DNA of 64,000 nucleotides from Candidatus Acidulodesulfobacterium ferriphilum (GCA_004195035.1 SGBD01000001.1:1-64000); one strand, 5' to 3'; counted from the stretch's first letter, positions 45,214-54,407 are shown. Numbers and translations: made by a program. Notes: generated by a model not told the origin, from the letters alone.

Positions 45214-46416
45214 TTATTTTGTAATTGTTTTACAGTCATTAAGGACTTCTGCCGCCTTTCCCATAAACAAATCGATTTCGTCTTTTTTGATAATTAACGG
45301 CGGAGTGAGCCTGAGAACCCTGTCCTGAACGGCTGTGGTTAAAAATCCTTTTTCGATTAATTTGATTGCGATATCTTTTGCCTTTAAATCATAAAACTCA
45401 ATGGCGCTTATAAGCCCGATAGTCCTGACTTCTTTGATTAATTTTGGAAATTTATCTTTCAAATCGTTTAATTTGATGCCGATATAATCCCCTTTTTTAA
45501 AAACATCGTCCAAAAATCCGTCTTTCGTTATTTCGTCAAAAAAAGCGTTGGCCGCCGATAAAACAAGCGGTCCGCCCCCGAATGTCGACGCGTGATTGCC
45601 CGGTTCGAAAGCCCTTGCCGCTTCGTCTTTTGCCAGCACTGCGCCGATAGGAAGCCCGCCGGCCAGCGGTTTTGCAAGGGTCATAATATCCGGTTCCACA
45701 TCAAAATTCATATAGGCAAAAAGTTTTCCTGTTCTTCCAAGCCCGACCTGAACCTCGTCGAAAATTAAAAGAATGTCGTTTTTAAGGGTTAAATCTCTCA
45801 GCTTCTTTAAGTAGCCTCTATCCGCTATATTAACCCCGCCCTCTCCCTGCACGGGTTCCACGATAACGGCGCAATATTCCGGGTTTCCAACCAGGCTTTC
45901 GATATCCGTTAAATCGTTAAATTTTACATAAGTGAAGCCGCCTAAAAGCGGTTCGAATCCGTTATGATACTTTTCCTGTCCTGTTGCCGAAAGCGCCCCG
46001 AAAGTCCTCCCGTGAAAGGAATTTTGCATGGTTATTATCTTATATCCCCTTTTTGAAAATTTCTTCGCAAAAATTCTTGCAAGCTTAATGGCGCCCTCGA
46101 TGCTTTCCGCCCCGCTATTGCAGAAAAAAACTTTATCGGCAAACGAATTTTTACAGAGTTTTTCCGCAAGCAAAGCCTGCGGTTCTGTGTAAAAATAGTT
46201 GGATACATGAATTAACTTCCCCAGCTGTTCTATTATCGACGAATTTATAGCTTTATTATTATACCCAAGGTTATTTACGGCTATTCCCGATGCAAAATCG
46301 ATATAACTTTTGCCGTTTTCATCAAAAAGGGTTACCCCGTCGCCTTTTACTAAAGCAAGGTCAAACCTGCCGTATGTATTCATTATATACTTATTCGTAA
46401 GCTCTTTTATGGTCAT
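45214..46416 (-). CDS. argD: Acetylornithine aminotransferase
   Basis: The 400-residue class III PLP aminotransferase converts N-acetylglutamate semialdehyde to N-acetylornithine. Markers are FCNSGAESIEGAIKLAR, SFHGRTFGALSATGQ, the Asp in IFDEVQVGLGRTG and the PLP Lys in TLAKPLAGGLPIGA. It ends just before argF, and repeat copy I separates it from argB upstream. Confidence 0.95.
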   Translation of the reverse strand: MTIKELTNKYIMNTYGRFDLALVKGDGVTLFDENGKSYIDFASGIAVNNLGYNNKAINSSIIEQLGKLIHVSNYFYTEPQALLAEKLCKNSFADKVFFCNSGAESIEGAIKLARIFAKKFSKRGYKIITMQNSFHGRTFGALSATGQEKYHNGFEPLLGGFTYVKFNDLTDIESLVGNPEYCAVIVEPVQGEGGVNIADRGYLKKLRDLTLKNDILLIFDEVQVGLGRTGKLFAYMNFDVEPDIMTLAKPLAGGLPIGAVLAKDEAARAFEPGNHASTFGGGPLVLSAANAFFDEITKDGFLDDVFKKGDYIGIKLNDLKDKFPKLIKEVRTIGLISAIEFYDLKAKDIAIKLIEKGFLTTAVQDRVLRLTPPLIIKKDEIDLFMGKAAEVLNDCKTITK

Positions 46417-46429
46417 TTATTTTACCTTT

Positions 46430-46572
46430 AATAATGCGGTATAAATTTATTTTATGGATTCCCGCTTTCGCGGGAATGACATTGTATGGGATTTGTCGCT
46501 TCGCGCCCTTAGTAAGTTGTCATTCCCGCGAAAGCGGGAATCCATGATATATAAATTATAAATTTCCTTCGC
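46430..46572. repeat. MITE-like palindromic repeat, copy I
   Basis: Left core TGGATTCCCGCTTTCGCGGGAATGAC (given in part; 46455-46480) and inverted right core near 46519-46545 are framed by ATAAATTTAT and its near complement. Here CTGG has become ATGG at both ends, again a paired change. It occupies the gap between argB and argD. Confidence 0.75.
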
Positions 46573-46591
46573 ATCCGTCCTTAATTTGTCA

Positions 46592-47440
46592 TTAATGCGT
46601 TATCTGGGTTCCTATGCCCTTTTTTGTAAATATTTCTAATAAAACTGCATGGGGGATGCTTCCATTTATTATATGCACCTTCTTAACGCCCAAATTTAAA
46701 GCGCTTATGCAAGAATTAGCTTTCGGTATCATTCCGCCGTGGATAATCCCTTCTTTTATCATCTTTTTTATCTCGTTTTCTTTTGCCGAAGATATTAATT
46801 CGTTTTTTGAATCTAAAAGGCCGTCCTGATCAGACAAAATAATAAGTTTTTCGGCGGCAAGTTCGGCTGCAATCGCTCCAGCCGCTAAATCCGCGTTGAT
46901 ATTAAGGGTATTTCCCGTTTCATCCATGCTGACCGGAGCAATCACCGGAATAAAGGCCGCATCGAGCGTCAATAAGACCTCTTTGTTAATCCTCTTTACG
47001 ACCCCGACATTCCCGAGGTCTATTTTACCCGTTTTTATTTTTTCCGCCACGATAAGATTGCCGTCTTTCCCCGATAAACCACAGGCCTTCCCCCCAAATT
47101 TATTTATTAAAGCAACAAGGTTTTTGTTGATTTTACCCGACAAAACCATTTCGACGACTTCCATTGTGCTTTCATCGGTCAAACGATATCCGTCGTGAAA
47201 ATTAATTTTCATGCCGAGCTTCTTTAAAAGAATATCGATGTCTTTTCCGCCGCCGTGGACTATTATTATATTAATGCCGATGAGTTTTAAAAGTATAATG
47301 TCTTTAATGAAACCTTCCTTTAAATCGTTATCCAAAGCAATAGAGCCGCCAAATTTTATTACGAAGGTTTTTGAAGCAAATTGTTGAATATACGGCAACG
47401 CCTCGAGTAAAACCCCCGCTTTTTTTATATATTCTTCCAT
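46592..47440 (-). CDS. argB: Acetylglutamate kinase
   Basis: The 282-residue amino-acid kinase phosphorylates N-acetylglutamate, the controlled step of arginine synthesis. It has FVIKFGGSIALD, VHGGGKDIDILLKKLG, GLSGKDGNLI, NINADLAAGAIAAEL and GGMIPKANSCISAL. The N-terminal helix typical of arginine-inhibited, PII-regulated forms is present (EEYIKKAGVLLEALPYIQQF, at the very start), so feedback by arginine is plausible. It begins at the base where hslU ends. Confidence 0.96.
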   Translation of the reverse strand: MEEYIKKAGVLLEALPYIQQFASKTFVIKFGGSIALDNDLKEGFIKDIILLKLIGINIIIVHGGGKDIDILLKKLGMKINFHDGYRLTDESTMEVVEMVLSGKINKNLVALINKFGGKACGLSGKDGNLIVAEKIKTGKIDLGNVGVVKRINKEVLLTLDAAFIPVIAPVSMDETGNTLNINADLAAGAIAAELAAEKLIILSDQDGLLDSKNELISSAKENEIKKMIKEGIIHGGMIPKANSCISALNLGVKKVHIINGSIPHAVLLEIFTKKGIGTQITH

Positions 47441-48846
47441 TACAGTATATACCTTGAAAGGTCTTCGTCTTTAACTATGTCTATTAATCTGTCATCGACA
47501 TAAGCCTTATCTATAACGACCTTTTTAGAAGCTTTGAACGGGGCATCGAAGGATATGCCCTCCATAACCTTTTCTAAAATCGTATGAAGCCGCCTTGCGC
47601 CGATATTCTCGGTTTTCAGGTTGACCTCCTCGGCGATTTCGGCAATTCTTTCTATCCCGTCATCCGTAAAATCCAATACCACATTTTCGGTTTTAAGCAG
47701 TTCAAAGTACTGTTTTATTAAAGCGCCTTTAGGCTCTTTCAATATTCTTATGAAATCCTTTTTAGACAGCGAGTCCATCTCGACCCTTATCGGAAATCTT
47801 CCCTGAAGCTCAGGAATTAAATCAGACGGCTTAGACACATGAAATGCCCCCGCCGCGATAAATAAAATATGGTCTGTTTTAACTACCCCGTATTTTGTCA
47901 TGACATTAGAGCCTTCTATTATGGGAAGCAAATCCCTTTGAACGCCTTCCCTCGATACATCGGGGCCGTAAGATTTTTCTCTGGAAGCAATTTTATCTAT
48001 TTCATCGATAAATATCAAACCGGAATTTTCCACGCTTTGAATAGCGCTCTTGATAACCTTATCCGTATCGACAAGCCTTTCGCTCTCTTCGCGGACTAGT
48101 ATATCGTAAGCCTCGGGGACCCTTATCTTTTCCAATTTTTTTTGTTTGGGAAACATATTGGAAAACATGTCTTTAAAATCCTGTCCGATATCGTCCATCC
48201 CAGATTGAGAAAATATTTCTATGACGGGGACGGGAGACCTGTTTAACGACTTAACCTCCATTTCCACAAACCTATCGTTTAGTTTGCCTTCTTTAAACAT
48301 AATCCTGAATTTTTCCCTTGTATTTATATAACTGCTTTTACCGTTAGCTTCATTGTTTGCGCCGTTTTTTTTTGGCATTCTCGGGGGCGGGGAAACTAAT
48401 AAGTCCAAAAGAAGTTCCTCGGCATTTTGCTTTGCCTTTTCGATAACATAATCGGTTTCTTTTGCCCTTTCGCTTATGTAAGCCGTTTCGACAATATCCC
48501 TGATCATGGATTCTACATCCCTTCCCATATAACCGACCTCCGTAAATTTTGATGCTTCGACCTTTATGAAAGGGGAATCGGATAATTTTGCGATACGCCG
48601 GGCAATCTCGGTTTTGCCGACCCCAGTCGGCCCGATTAAAAGGATATTTTTAGGAACAATATCGTCTATGATTGAAGGCGGCACATTGTTTCTTCTAAAA
48701 CGGGTCCTTAAGGCTATGGCTACCGATTTTTTTGCCCTGTCCTGCCCTATGACATATTTATCGAGTTCTTTTACGATTTCTTTCGGCGTTAAAAAGTCTA
48801 TTTTCTTATTATTCTTATTATTCTTATTGTTCTTATTATTAGCCAT
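47440..48846 (-). CDS. hslU: HslU, ATPase subunit of the HslUV protease
   Basis: The 468-residue AAA+ unfoldase has [22 protein letters not shown], Walker [14 protein letters not shown], the I-domain (about 110-240), Walker [10 protein letters not shown] and the C-terminal LSRYIL that docks in HslV. Its opening has a repeated Asn-Asn-Lys stretch encoded by a 9-base tandem repeat, not seen in relatives. It is followed directly by argB. Confidence 0.96.
   Translation of the reverse strand: MANNKNNKNNKNNKKIDFLTPKEIVKELDKYVIGQDRAKKSVAIALRTRFRRNNVPPSIIDDIVPKNILLIGPTGVGKTEIARRIAKLSDSPFIKVEASKFTEVGYMGRDVESMIRDIVETAYISERAKETDYVIEKAKQNAEELLLDLLVSPPPRMPKKNGANNEANGKSSYINTREKFRIMFKEGKLNDRFVEMEVKSLNRSPVPVIEIFSQSGMDDIGQDFKDMFSNMFPKQKKLEKIRVPEAYDILVREESERLVDTDKVIKSAIQSVENSGLIFIDEIDKIASREKSYGPDVSREGVQRDLLPIIEGSNVMTKYGVVKTDHILFIAAGAFHVSKPSDLIPELQGRFPIRVEMDSLSKKDFIRILKEPKGALIKQYFELLKTENVVLDFTDDGIERIAEIAEEVNLKTENIGARRLHTILEKVMEGISFDAPFKASKKVVIDKAYVDDRLIDIVKDEDLSRYIL
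48804..48841. repeat. 9-bp tandem repeat in the start of hslU
   Basis: The sequence repeats TTATTATTC-like units about four times, encoding [12 protein letters not shown] on the minus strand. Unit length is a multiple of three, so slippage would change length but not frame. Confidence 0.8.
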
Positions 48847-48852
48847 GCTGTT

Positions 48853-49410
48853 TTATATCTCCTCTAAAATAATGTTATCATTCGTGTAAATGCAGATGCG
48901 GGAAGCCGTCTTCATTGCGTATTCGGCAATTTCTTTTGCGCTTAAATCCGTTTTTTCCATTAAACCGAGCGCGCAGGCAAGCGCATAAGGGGCGCCCGAA
49001 CCGATGGATAAAATATCCTCGTCAGGTTCTATAACATCGCCTGCTCCCGATATTATAAAAGAGTCCGTCTTATCGACCACGATAAGCATGGCCTCAAGCC
49101 GCCTGAGTATTTTATCCGTCCGCCAGTCTTTTGCGAGTTCTACGCTTGCCCTTTTTACGCTCCCGTTATATTTTGAAAGTTTCTCTTCCATTTTTTCGAA
49201 AAGCGTAAAGGCATCGGCGGTTGCCCCCGCAAATCCCGCTATTACCTTATCGTTATACAGCCGCCTGACCTTTCTCGCCTTGTGTTTCATAATAGTATTT
49301 CCAAGCGTAACCTGCCCGTCCCCCGCAACGGCGACACGGCCGTTTCGCCTGACCCCGATTATTGTGGTTCCGATAAGTTTTACCGCCTCATTAGCGTTAT
49401 TATTATCCAT
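48853..49410 (-). CDS. hslV: HslV, peptidase subunit of the HslUV protease
   Basis: The 185-residue threonine peptidase matches the family from Thr15: [25 protein letters not shown] (quoted in part). Thr15 should become the N-terminal nucleophile after removal of a 14-residue leader ([14 protein letters not shown]), longer than the one to four residues usual in HslV. No in-frame start lies closer to it, and GGGAG precedes the ATG. It lies between xerC and hslU, the common order. Confidence 0.95.
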   Translation of the reverse strand: MDNNNANEAVKLIGTTIIGVRRNGRVAVAGDGQVTLGNTIMKHKARKVRRLYNDKVIAGFAGATADAFTLFEKMEEKLSKYNGSVKRASVELAKDWRTDKILRRLEAMLIVVDKTDSFIISGAGDVIEPDEDILSIGSGAPYALACALGLMEKTDLSAKEIAEYAMKTASRICIYTNDNIILEEI

Positions 49411-49449
49411 TAATTTATTTCTCCCGTTTAAATTTAAATTATAATAAGG

Positions 49450-50376
49450 TTATTTATGCCCCGAAAGCGGATGGGACTTATTATAAACATCCAGAAGTTT
49501 CTTAAGGCTTAAATGCGTATATTTTTCGGTTGTAGATAAGTTTGAATGTCCGAGCATATCCTGAATAGACCTTAAATCGGCGCCGTTATCCAAAAGATTT
49601 GTGGCAAAAGAATGCCGCAAACTATGTGGTGAAATATTTTTAAACTGCCCCGTAATCGCCATAGACTCTTTTACCACCCTGTGGATAGTCCTTCTTGTAA
49701 GATGCGAACCCTTCTTATTAATAATCAAATAGCCCGCTTGAGGCGTTAAGCGAATCCTGTCCAAATAATCAAACCATGTTTTAATCTTTTTAACGGTTAT
49801 TTGCGTAAGCGGAACAATTCTCTGTTTTGACCCCTTTCCTAAAATTCTAACATAGCCTCCGCTTAATTCCAGATCCGTCTTTTTCACGGCAATTAACTCG
49901 CTGACCCGCAGACCGCTCCCGTATAAAAATTCCAAAATTAAGTCATTCCTTATTATTTCGAAATGCTTATTTGACCTCCTTTTATGCCATTTTAACGCCG
50001 CATCGAAATAGTTATTTAATAAAAAATCTGCCTCCTTCGATGTTAAAAAGAACGGCAATTTTTTTTCTACTTTTGGAAGTTCCAGTAAAAAAGCAGGGTT
50101 ATGGCTGATTAAATGTTTTTTTTCCAAAAAGCCAAAAAATGATTTTATCGACTCGACCTTTCTTGCCAGACTCGTCTTTTTAACGGTTTCGTAAATCTTG
50201 CTTAAATAACCCTTTATTTCTATTTCGGTTACCTCTTCCAGCGAGCAGACGGATATGTCTTTTTTTAGATAGTCGATAAAAAGTTTAACATCCGTCCTGT
50301 AAGCCGAAACCGTATTTAAAGAGTAATTTTTCTCGAGCTCAATATTTTCCGAAAATTCTTTTAAAAAATCTTCCAT
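49450..50376 (-). CDS. xerC: Tyrosine recombinase XerC
   Basis: The 308-residue protein has an N-terminal SAM-like DNA-binding domain (1-100) and a catalytic domain with Arg157 (GSGLRVSEL), Lys181 (LGKGSKQR), His251-x-x-Arg254 (HSLRHSFAT), His277 (LGHSNL) and Tyr286 (TEKYTHLS). Together with a XerD partner it resolves chromosome dimers at dif. Its place before hslV-hslU supports the housekeeping role over a mobile-element origin. A XerA-like single enzyme is the alternative. Confidence 0.92.
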   Translation of the reverse strand: MEDFLKEFSENIELEKNYSLNTVSAYRTDVKLFIDYLKKDISVCSLEEVTEIEIKGYLSKIYETVKKTSLARKVESIKSFFGFLEKKHLISHNPAFLLELPKVEKKLPFFLTSKEADFLLNNYFDAALKWHKRRSNKHFEIIRNDLILEFLYGSGLRVSELIAVKKTDLELSGGYVRILGKGSKQRIVPLTQITVKKIKTWFDYLDRIRLTPQAGYLIINKKGSHLTRRTIHRVVKESMAITGQFKNISPHSLRHSFATNLLDNGADLRSIQDMLGHSNLSTTEKYTHLSLKKLLDVYNKSHPLSGHK

Positions 50377-50525
50377 TTAACATTCACATTAATTTACATT
50401 TATTGTAAATTGCCTATCAAGTGAATAAATAAAATAATTTAAAATTTAGATTATATCATAAATCGGAATGGAAATTAAATACAAATTTAACCCCCTTGAT
50501 AGAATGGGCAGACAAAAAAGCCGGC

Positions 50526-51371
50526 TCAAATAAATCTGTAAGTTAGAACAAAGGCGCCGAATATTATGCAATAAAAGGCAAACGGGTAAAGGGCGTTTAC
50601 CTCGTATTTATGAAAATATTTCATAAGGGCATATACGCTCAAATATGCCGCAACTCCGGCAACCGCGCCGCTCGCCAAGGATACTGCGGTAAAATGAAGC
50701 ATATGCAGTTTAATCATCTTTGGAACCTCCAGAAGTCCTGCGGCAAGAATTATGGGCGTTGCCAGAAGGAATGAAAATCTGGCGGCGTATTCGTGTTTAA
50801 AACCTAAATAAAGCGCGGCAACCATAGTAATCGCGGAACGGGATATGCCGGGTATTAGAGCAAACGACTGAAACGCGCCGATAATGAGGGCGGCGGCAAT
50901 AGTCATATCGGATATTTTAGCGATGCCCTGCTTCCTCCGTTTCTTTTCGCCCAGATAAAGTATTACGCCGTTTACCATAAGAAAAACAGCCGCTATATCC
51001 GTAAAACCGAAAAGCCTTTTTAGTTTATGAACAAACAGCAGTCCCATAAGTCCGGCAGGAATAGTGGCAAGAGCGAGAAGATAAAGGGTTTTAGAGCCTT
51101 CGTTTATATTAAGATTTTTGTTTTTTAAGCCGGTAAAAAATCCTTTAAATAAATTAATCCAATCTTTATAAAAATATATGAGCAGGGCAAACGCGGTACC
51201 CAGATGAAGCACGACAAGAAACGGCAAAAAACCCTCCGACTGCCTGTTTATATGCCATCCCAAAAGTTTTGGAATTATAACCCCGTGGGCAAGGCTTGAA
51301 ACGGGAAACAGCTCCGTAATGCCCTGAAGAACGGCTAAAATTAAAGCATGGAGCAAGGAAAGATGAATCAT
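50526..51371 (-). CDS. uppP: Undecaprenyl-diphosphate phosphatase
   Basis: This 281-residue BacA-family integral membrane protein has about eight helices. Its signatures are LQGITELFPVSSLAHGVIIPKLLGW (quoted in part) and IPGISRSAITMVAALYLG, which form the active site. It recycles the lipid carrier for cell-wall and LPS assembly and can confer bacitracin tolerance. The usual SSSGHL motif reads SSLAHG. It has its own predicted promoter and a possible small RNA gene just upstream. Confidence 0.95.
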   Translation of the reverse strand: MIHLSLLHALILAVLQGITELFPVSSLAHGVIIPKLLGWHINRQSEGFLPFLVVLHLGTAFALLIYFYKDWINLFKGFFTGLKNKNLNINEGSKTLYLLALATIPAGLMGLLFVHKLKRLFGFTDIAAVFLMVNGVILYLGEKKRRKQGIAKISDMTIAAALIIGAFQSFALIPGISRSAITMVAALYLGFKHEYAARFSFLLATPIILAAGLLEVPKMIKLHMLHFTAVSLASGAVAGVAAYLSVYALMKYFHKYEVNALYPFAFYCIIFGAFVLTYRFI

Positions 51372-51426
51372 AAAGCACCCCTTATTAAAACATGTATTTT
51401 ATTTTTTTATTAATTTAATTTGATTT

Positions 51427-51455
51427 AATTTAATACGGTTAGGCCAAAAAGTCAA
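51427..51455 (-). promoter_or_regulatory. Sigma-70-type promoter of uppP
   Basis: TTGACT (51450-51455), a 17-base spacer and TAAATT (51427-51432) on the minus strand fit well. The predicted start near 51420 leaves a leader of about 49 bases before the ATG. Confidence 0.5.
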
Positions 51456-51459
51456 CATT

Positions 51460-51483
51460 GGAATAATTTGTGGAATAATTTGT
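51460..51483. repeat. 12-bp direct tandem repeat upstream of uppP
   Basis: GGAATAATTTGT occurs twice head to tail, immediately upstream of the predicted -35 of uppP. It could be an operator with one site per unit, but there is no other evidence. Confidence 0.5.
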
Positions 51484-51503
51484 AAATGGCATCGTTCCCG
51501 ACA

Positions 51504-51587
51504 ATAAGAAAATACCCTTTGGCCGATATTTATAGCGGCCGCAGGGTATTAAACCTACAATGGAGGGTGATTCTTTGCTTACAGTAT
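51504..51587 (-). ncRNA. Candidate small RNA or terminated leader upstream of uppP
   Basis: On the minus strand, a -10 box TATTAT (51594-51599) is followed by about 80 bases that end in a hairpin: AATACCCT...AGGGTATT (51511-51550) with GGCCG/CGGCC inside, then TTCTT. That fits a rho-independent terminator. The unpaired stretch carries TCACCCTCC, complementary to a strong Shine-Dalgarno sequence. No convincing reading frame is present. Either it is a trans-acting small RNA or an upstream leader of uppP; uppP seems to have its own promoter downstream. Confidence 0.4.
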
Positions 51588-51609
51588 GAATTTATAATAA
51601 CACGAGAAA

Positions 51610-51653
51610 TGTTACAATAGTGTTAAGGTTTTGTTAAGTTTTTGTTACAATCT
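51610..51653. promoter_or_regulatory. Four TGTTA repeats at exact 11-bp spacing (candidate OmpR/PhoB-type operator)
   Basis: TGTTA starts at 51610, 51621, 51632 and 51643. On the opposite strand this reads TTAACA/GTAACA every 11 bp, like the direct-repeat boxes bound by PhoB/PhoP-family regulators. It lies just upstream of the -10 box of the candidate small RNA on one side and of the promoter at 51674-51702 on the other. Confidence 0.6.
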
Positions 51654-51673
51654 CCTGCGGGCAGCTAAATTTG

Positions 51674-51702
51674 TTGAACCGATTCAATAAATTTGTTATT
51701 AT
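51674..51702 (+). promoter_or_regulatory. Sigma-70-type promoter of the FAH-family/MFS genes
   Basis: TTGAAC (51674-51679), a 17-base spacer and TATTAT (51697-51702) form a good promoter. The predicted start near 51709 is about 34 bases ahead of the ATG at 51743, with AAGAGG as ribosome-binding site. Confidence 0.6.
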
Positions 51703-51742
51703 ATTCCAATGTATACCTGCTGCACAATAAAAAGAGGCCTAA

Positions 51743-52522
51743 ATGAAATTTGGAAGATTCAGGCATAAGACCGGGGAAATGAGAACATATTACGGAACAT
51801 TATCTACCGATGCCGGGAACACTTTTATTAATACTATAGAAGAAGATTTCGATTTTACTAATTTTAATTATACCGGAAGGCAGTATGAGCTTTCGGAACT
51901 CGAATTTTTGCCTCCCAGCGTCCCGACCAAAATTGTTGCCGTAGGGCTGAATTATAAAGACCACGCCCTGGAAATGCAAAAAAAATTGCCCGAAGAACCT
52001 TTGCTTTTTATTAAACCGTCCTCAAGCATTATCGCCCATCTTGGAACTATTTTAAGACCTGCGGCTTCTAAAAGAGTGGATTATGAATCCGAACTGGCAA
52101 TCGTTATAGGCAAAACGGCAAAAAATGTGAAAAAAAGCGATGCAGAGGGTTATATATTCGGTTATACTTGTTTAAACGATGTGACCGCAAGGGATTTGCA
52201 AATCAAAGATATTCAATATACAAGGGCAAAGGGGTTTGACACCTTCGCTCCGGTAGGCCCTTTTATAGAAACCGAAATAGAAAACCCGTCAGGTCTTCAA
52301 ATCAAGGGATATCTTAACGGCGAATTAAAACAGTCGTCGAACACTTCCAACCTTATTTTTAATCCCTGCGAGTTAGTCGAATTTATTTCCGGCATTATGA
52401 CGCTTTTCCCCGGCGATATTATTTCGACGGGCACCCCTTCGGGAGTCGGCAGTTTAAACCGCGGGGATGTATTTGAAATCGAAATTGAAAATATCGGGAA
52501 ATTAAAAAACTTCGTCGAATAA
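51743..52522 (+). CDS. Fumarylacetoacetate hydrolase family protein
   Basis: The 259-residue protein has the FAH fold. After a small N-terminal domain come IVAVGLNYKDHALEM, FIKPSSSI, the metal-binding Glu pair in RVDYESELAIVIGKTAK, CLNDVTARDLQ, KGFDTFAPVGPFI and IISTGTPSGVG. It resembles acylpyruvase and 2-hydroxyhepta-2,4-diene-dioate isomerase types; the related oxaloacetate decarboxylase/tautomerase activity is also possible. The substrate cannot be fixed by sequence. It is followed 16 bases later by an MFS transporter. Confidence 0.88.
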   Translation: MKFGRFRHKTGEMRTYYGTLSTDAGNTFINTIEEDFDFTNFNYTGRQYELSELEFLPPSVPTKIVAVGLNYKDHALEMQKKLPEEPLLFIKPSSSIIAHLGTILRPAASKRVDYESELAIVIGKTAKNVKKSDAEGYIFGYTCLNDVTARDLQIKDIQYTRAKGFDTFAPVGPFIETEIENPSGLQIKGYLNGELKQSSNTSNLIFNPCELVEFISGIMTLFPGDIISTGTPSGVGSLNRGDVFEIEIENIGKLKNFVE

Positions 52523-52538
52523 AAAAGGGGTGAAAATA

Positions 52539-54131
52539 ATGGAAAACAAAAATTCCGGCAACCCCGAAAGTCCTGCGAAAACGCCCGTGAGCCAGCCAAA
52601 AATTTCCGAACACAGGCTGTACAAATGGCTCATCCTTGCCATATCCGTTACCGCTTCTTTTATGGCAATACTGGATATAAATATCGTTATAGTAGCGCTT
52701 CCCAAGATGATGTCTCACTTCGGGGTGAATGTTATAACGATAGACTGGGTTATTATTGCCTATACTATTACATATTCGATTATCATACTTCTTACAAGTT
52801 TTGTAAGTAAAAAATACGGCCTAAAAATACCGTTTGTAATTTCGATTATATTCTTTCTGATAGGTTCCGCCTTCTGCGGATTTGCCCCGTCTTATAGAAT
52901 AATGATTATCTTTAGAATTATTCAGGCTGTCGGAGGGGCGGGACTTATCCCTATATCCGTTAACCTTATCGCAAAATACTTTAAAGCGCAGGAAAGGGGA
53001 ACCGCAATGGGCGTCTGGACCATCGGGATAATGGTAGCCCCGGCTTTAGGTCCTATAATCGGAGGATATTTTGTCGATTATGTCGATTGGCGAATGATAT
53101 TTTATTTTAATGTCCCTATAGGTATAATTCTGCTTTTAGGCACTTTTATTTTATTAGAAAACGATATTCCGTTAAAGCCGTTTGCAAAAAAATTCGACTT
53201 TGCGGGTTTTATTTTAATCGCGGTATGCCTCGGAACATTGCTGTATGTTCTGAACGAAGGGCAGACATTAGAGTGGAATTCATACGCAATCAGGTTAAAC
53301 GAGCTGATCTGCGCCGCTTCTTTCATACTCTTTCTTATCGTGGAAATCTTTTCTAAAAGGCACTTAATGGATTATTCGCTGTTTAAAAATAGAAATTTCT
53401 TAACGGGAAACTTAGTGAGCATGATAAGGGCGGGGGCTATTTTCAGCTCATTATTCCTGCTGCCGATATTTATCGAAGACATACTGAGTTATAATGCAAT
53501 GCATGCGGGATATTTAATGGCGCCGTTTGCCGCGGCGGTTGCGGTTATTTCCCCCGTTGCAGGCAAAATTTCCGATAAATACGGCCCGAAATACCTGCTT
53601 GTAGCAGGCATGCTGATATTTGCCATAGCAAATTTTTCGTTGGGAAGCATGTCCCTTCAAACATCTATCCCGTTTATCGTGTATAACCAATTTTTAAGGG
53701 GAATGGGCGTAGGGCTTATAAACGCTCCCGTTATGATGACCGTTATTAACTCGGCTAAATTTGAACAGATACCCGATGCATCGGCGCTCTATAATGTTCT
53801 ATTTCAGATAGGGGCATCTTTTGGAATAGCCTGGTCGGGAAATGAACTTGCGATTAGGCAAGTTTATCATTTAAACCAGTATGCAGGGGATATTAACTAT
53901 AATTTTTATGAATTTAAAAATGTAATAAATTTCTTGCGGGAAGACTTAATAAAAAACGGCAACTCCTTTGTCAAAGCAACCCTCTATCCATCTAATGCCG
54001 CTAAAGTCTTTGATTTTTTGCTTAACGAATTTTCTTTAATCGGCGCTTACGGAGATGTATTTTTTATATTAGGTTATCTCTGTATTTTTGGGGGAATAGC
54101 CGCCTTATTCGTAAAAAATATTAAAAAATGA
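52539..54131 (+). CDS. MFS multidrug efflux transporter, DHA2 (EmrB/QacA) family
   Basis: The protein has about 530 residues and 14 predicted membrane helices. DHA2 motifs are visible: LDINIVIVALPKMM in helix 1, GLKIPFVISI after helix 2, RIIQAVGGAGLIPISVNLI in helix 4 and GPIIGGYFVDYVDWRMIFYFNVPIG (quoted in part) in helix 5. It should export drugs or organic acids using protons. The ATG at 52539 follows AAAGGGGTGA; a GTG at 52530 would overlap that site. Its membership in one transcript with the FAH-family gene suggests export of a related metabolite, but that is inference. Repeat copy J begins at its stop codon. Confidence 0.9.
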   Translation: MENKNSGNPESPAKTPVSQPKISEHRLYKWLILAISVTASFMAILDINIVIVALPKMMSHFGVNVITIDWVIIAYTITYSIIILLTSFVSKKYGLKIPFVISIIFFLIGSAFCGFAPSYRIMIIFRIIQAVGGAGLIPISVNLIAKYFKAQERGTAMGVWTIGIMVAPALGPIIGGYFVDYVDWRMIFYFNVPIGIILLLGTFILLENDIPLKPFAKKFDFAGFILIAVCLGTLLYVLNEGQTLEWNSYAIRLNELICAASFILFLIVEIFSKRHLMDYSLFKNRNFLTGNLVSMIRAGAIFSSLFLLPIFIEDILSYNAMHAGYLMAPFAAAVAVISPVAGKISDKYGPKYLLVAGMLIFAIANFSLGSMSLQTSIPFIVYNQFLRGMGVGLINAPVMMTVINSAKFEQIPDASALYNVLFQIGASFGIAWSGNELAIRQVYHLNQYAGDINYNFYEFKNVINFLREDLIKNGNSFVKATLYPSNAAKVFDFLLNEFSLIGAYGDVFFILGYLCIFGGIAALFVKNIKK

Positions 54132-54132
54132 G

Positions 54133-54299
54133 CCCAAAATTGCCGATAGAAATATTTAAAACTGTTTCGGCATATTATAAAATTCTGGATTCCTGCCTAC
54201 GCAGGAATGACACCAGTTGTGTGAATATTTAAATTATATTTTAGTCATTCCTGCGTAGGCAGGAATCCAGAAAAGAAATTTTCTATCGGCAAATTTGGG
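54133..54299. mobile_element. MITE-like palindromic element, copy J, with 5-bp target duplication
   Basis: The 167-bp unit begins CCCAAAATTGCCGATAGAAA and ends with the matching inverse ...GGCAAATTTGGG. It contains two inverted core hairpins (CTGGATTCCTGC...GCAGGAATGACA) and is flanked by ATGAG at 54128-54132 and 54300-54304. The left duplicate includes the stop codon of the MFS gene. It encodes nothing. Confidence 0.85.
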
Positions 54300-54407
54300 A
54301 TGAGCGGGTTCCTTGATTTCATTTTACAGCCGTAGTAAAATAATCAAATTCGCGCAATTTACCCGATTGACTATTTAATTGACTATTTATTAGGAGGGCA
54401 TTAACTT

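Noticed and set aside
49450-50376. xerC as part of an integrated element
   Set aside because: It sits in the conserved xerC-hslV-hslU order, with housekeeping neighbours and no element genes around it.
51551-51581. Tiny frame (9 codons) after GGAGGGTGA on the plus strand
   Set aside because: It is too short and has no good start-to-ribosome-site spacing. The motif is better explained as the complement of an anti-Shine-Dalgarno stretch in a minus-strand RNA.
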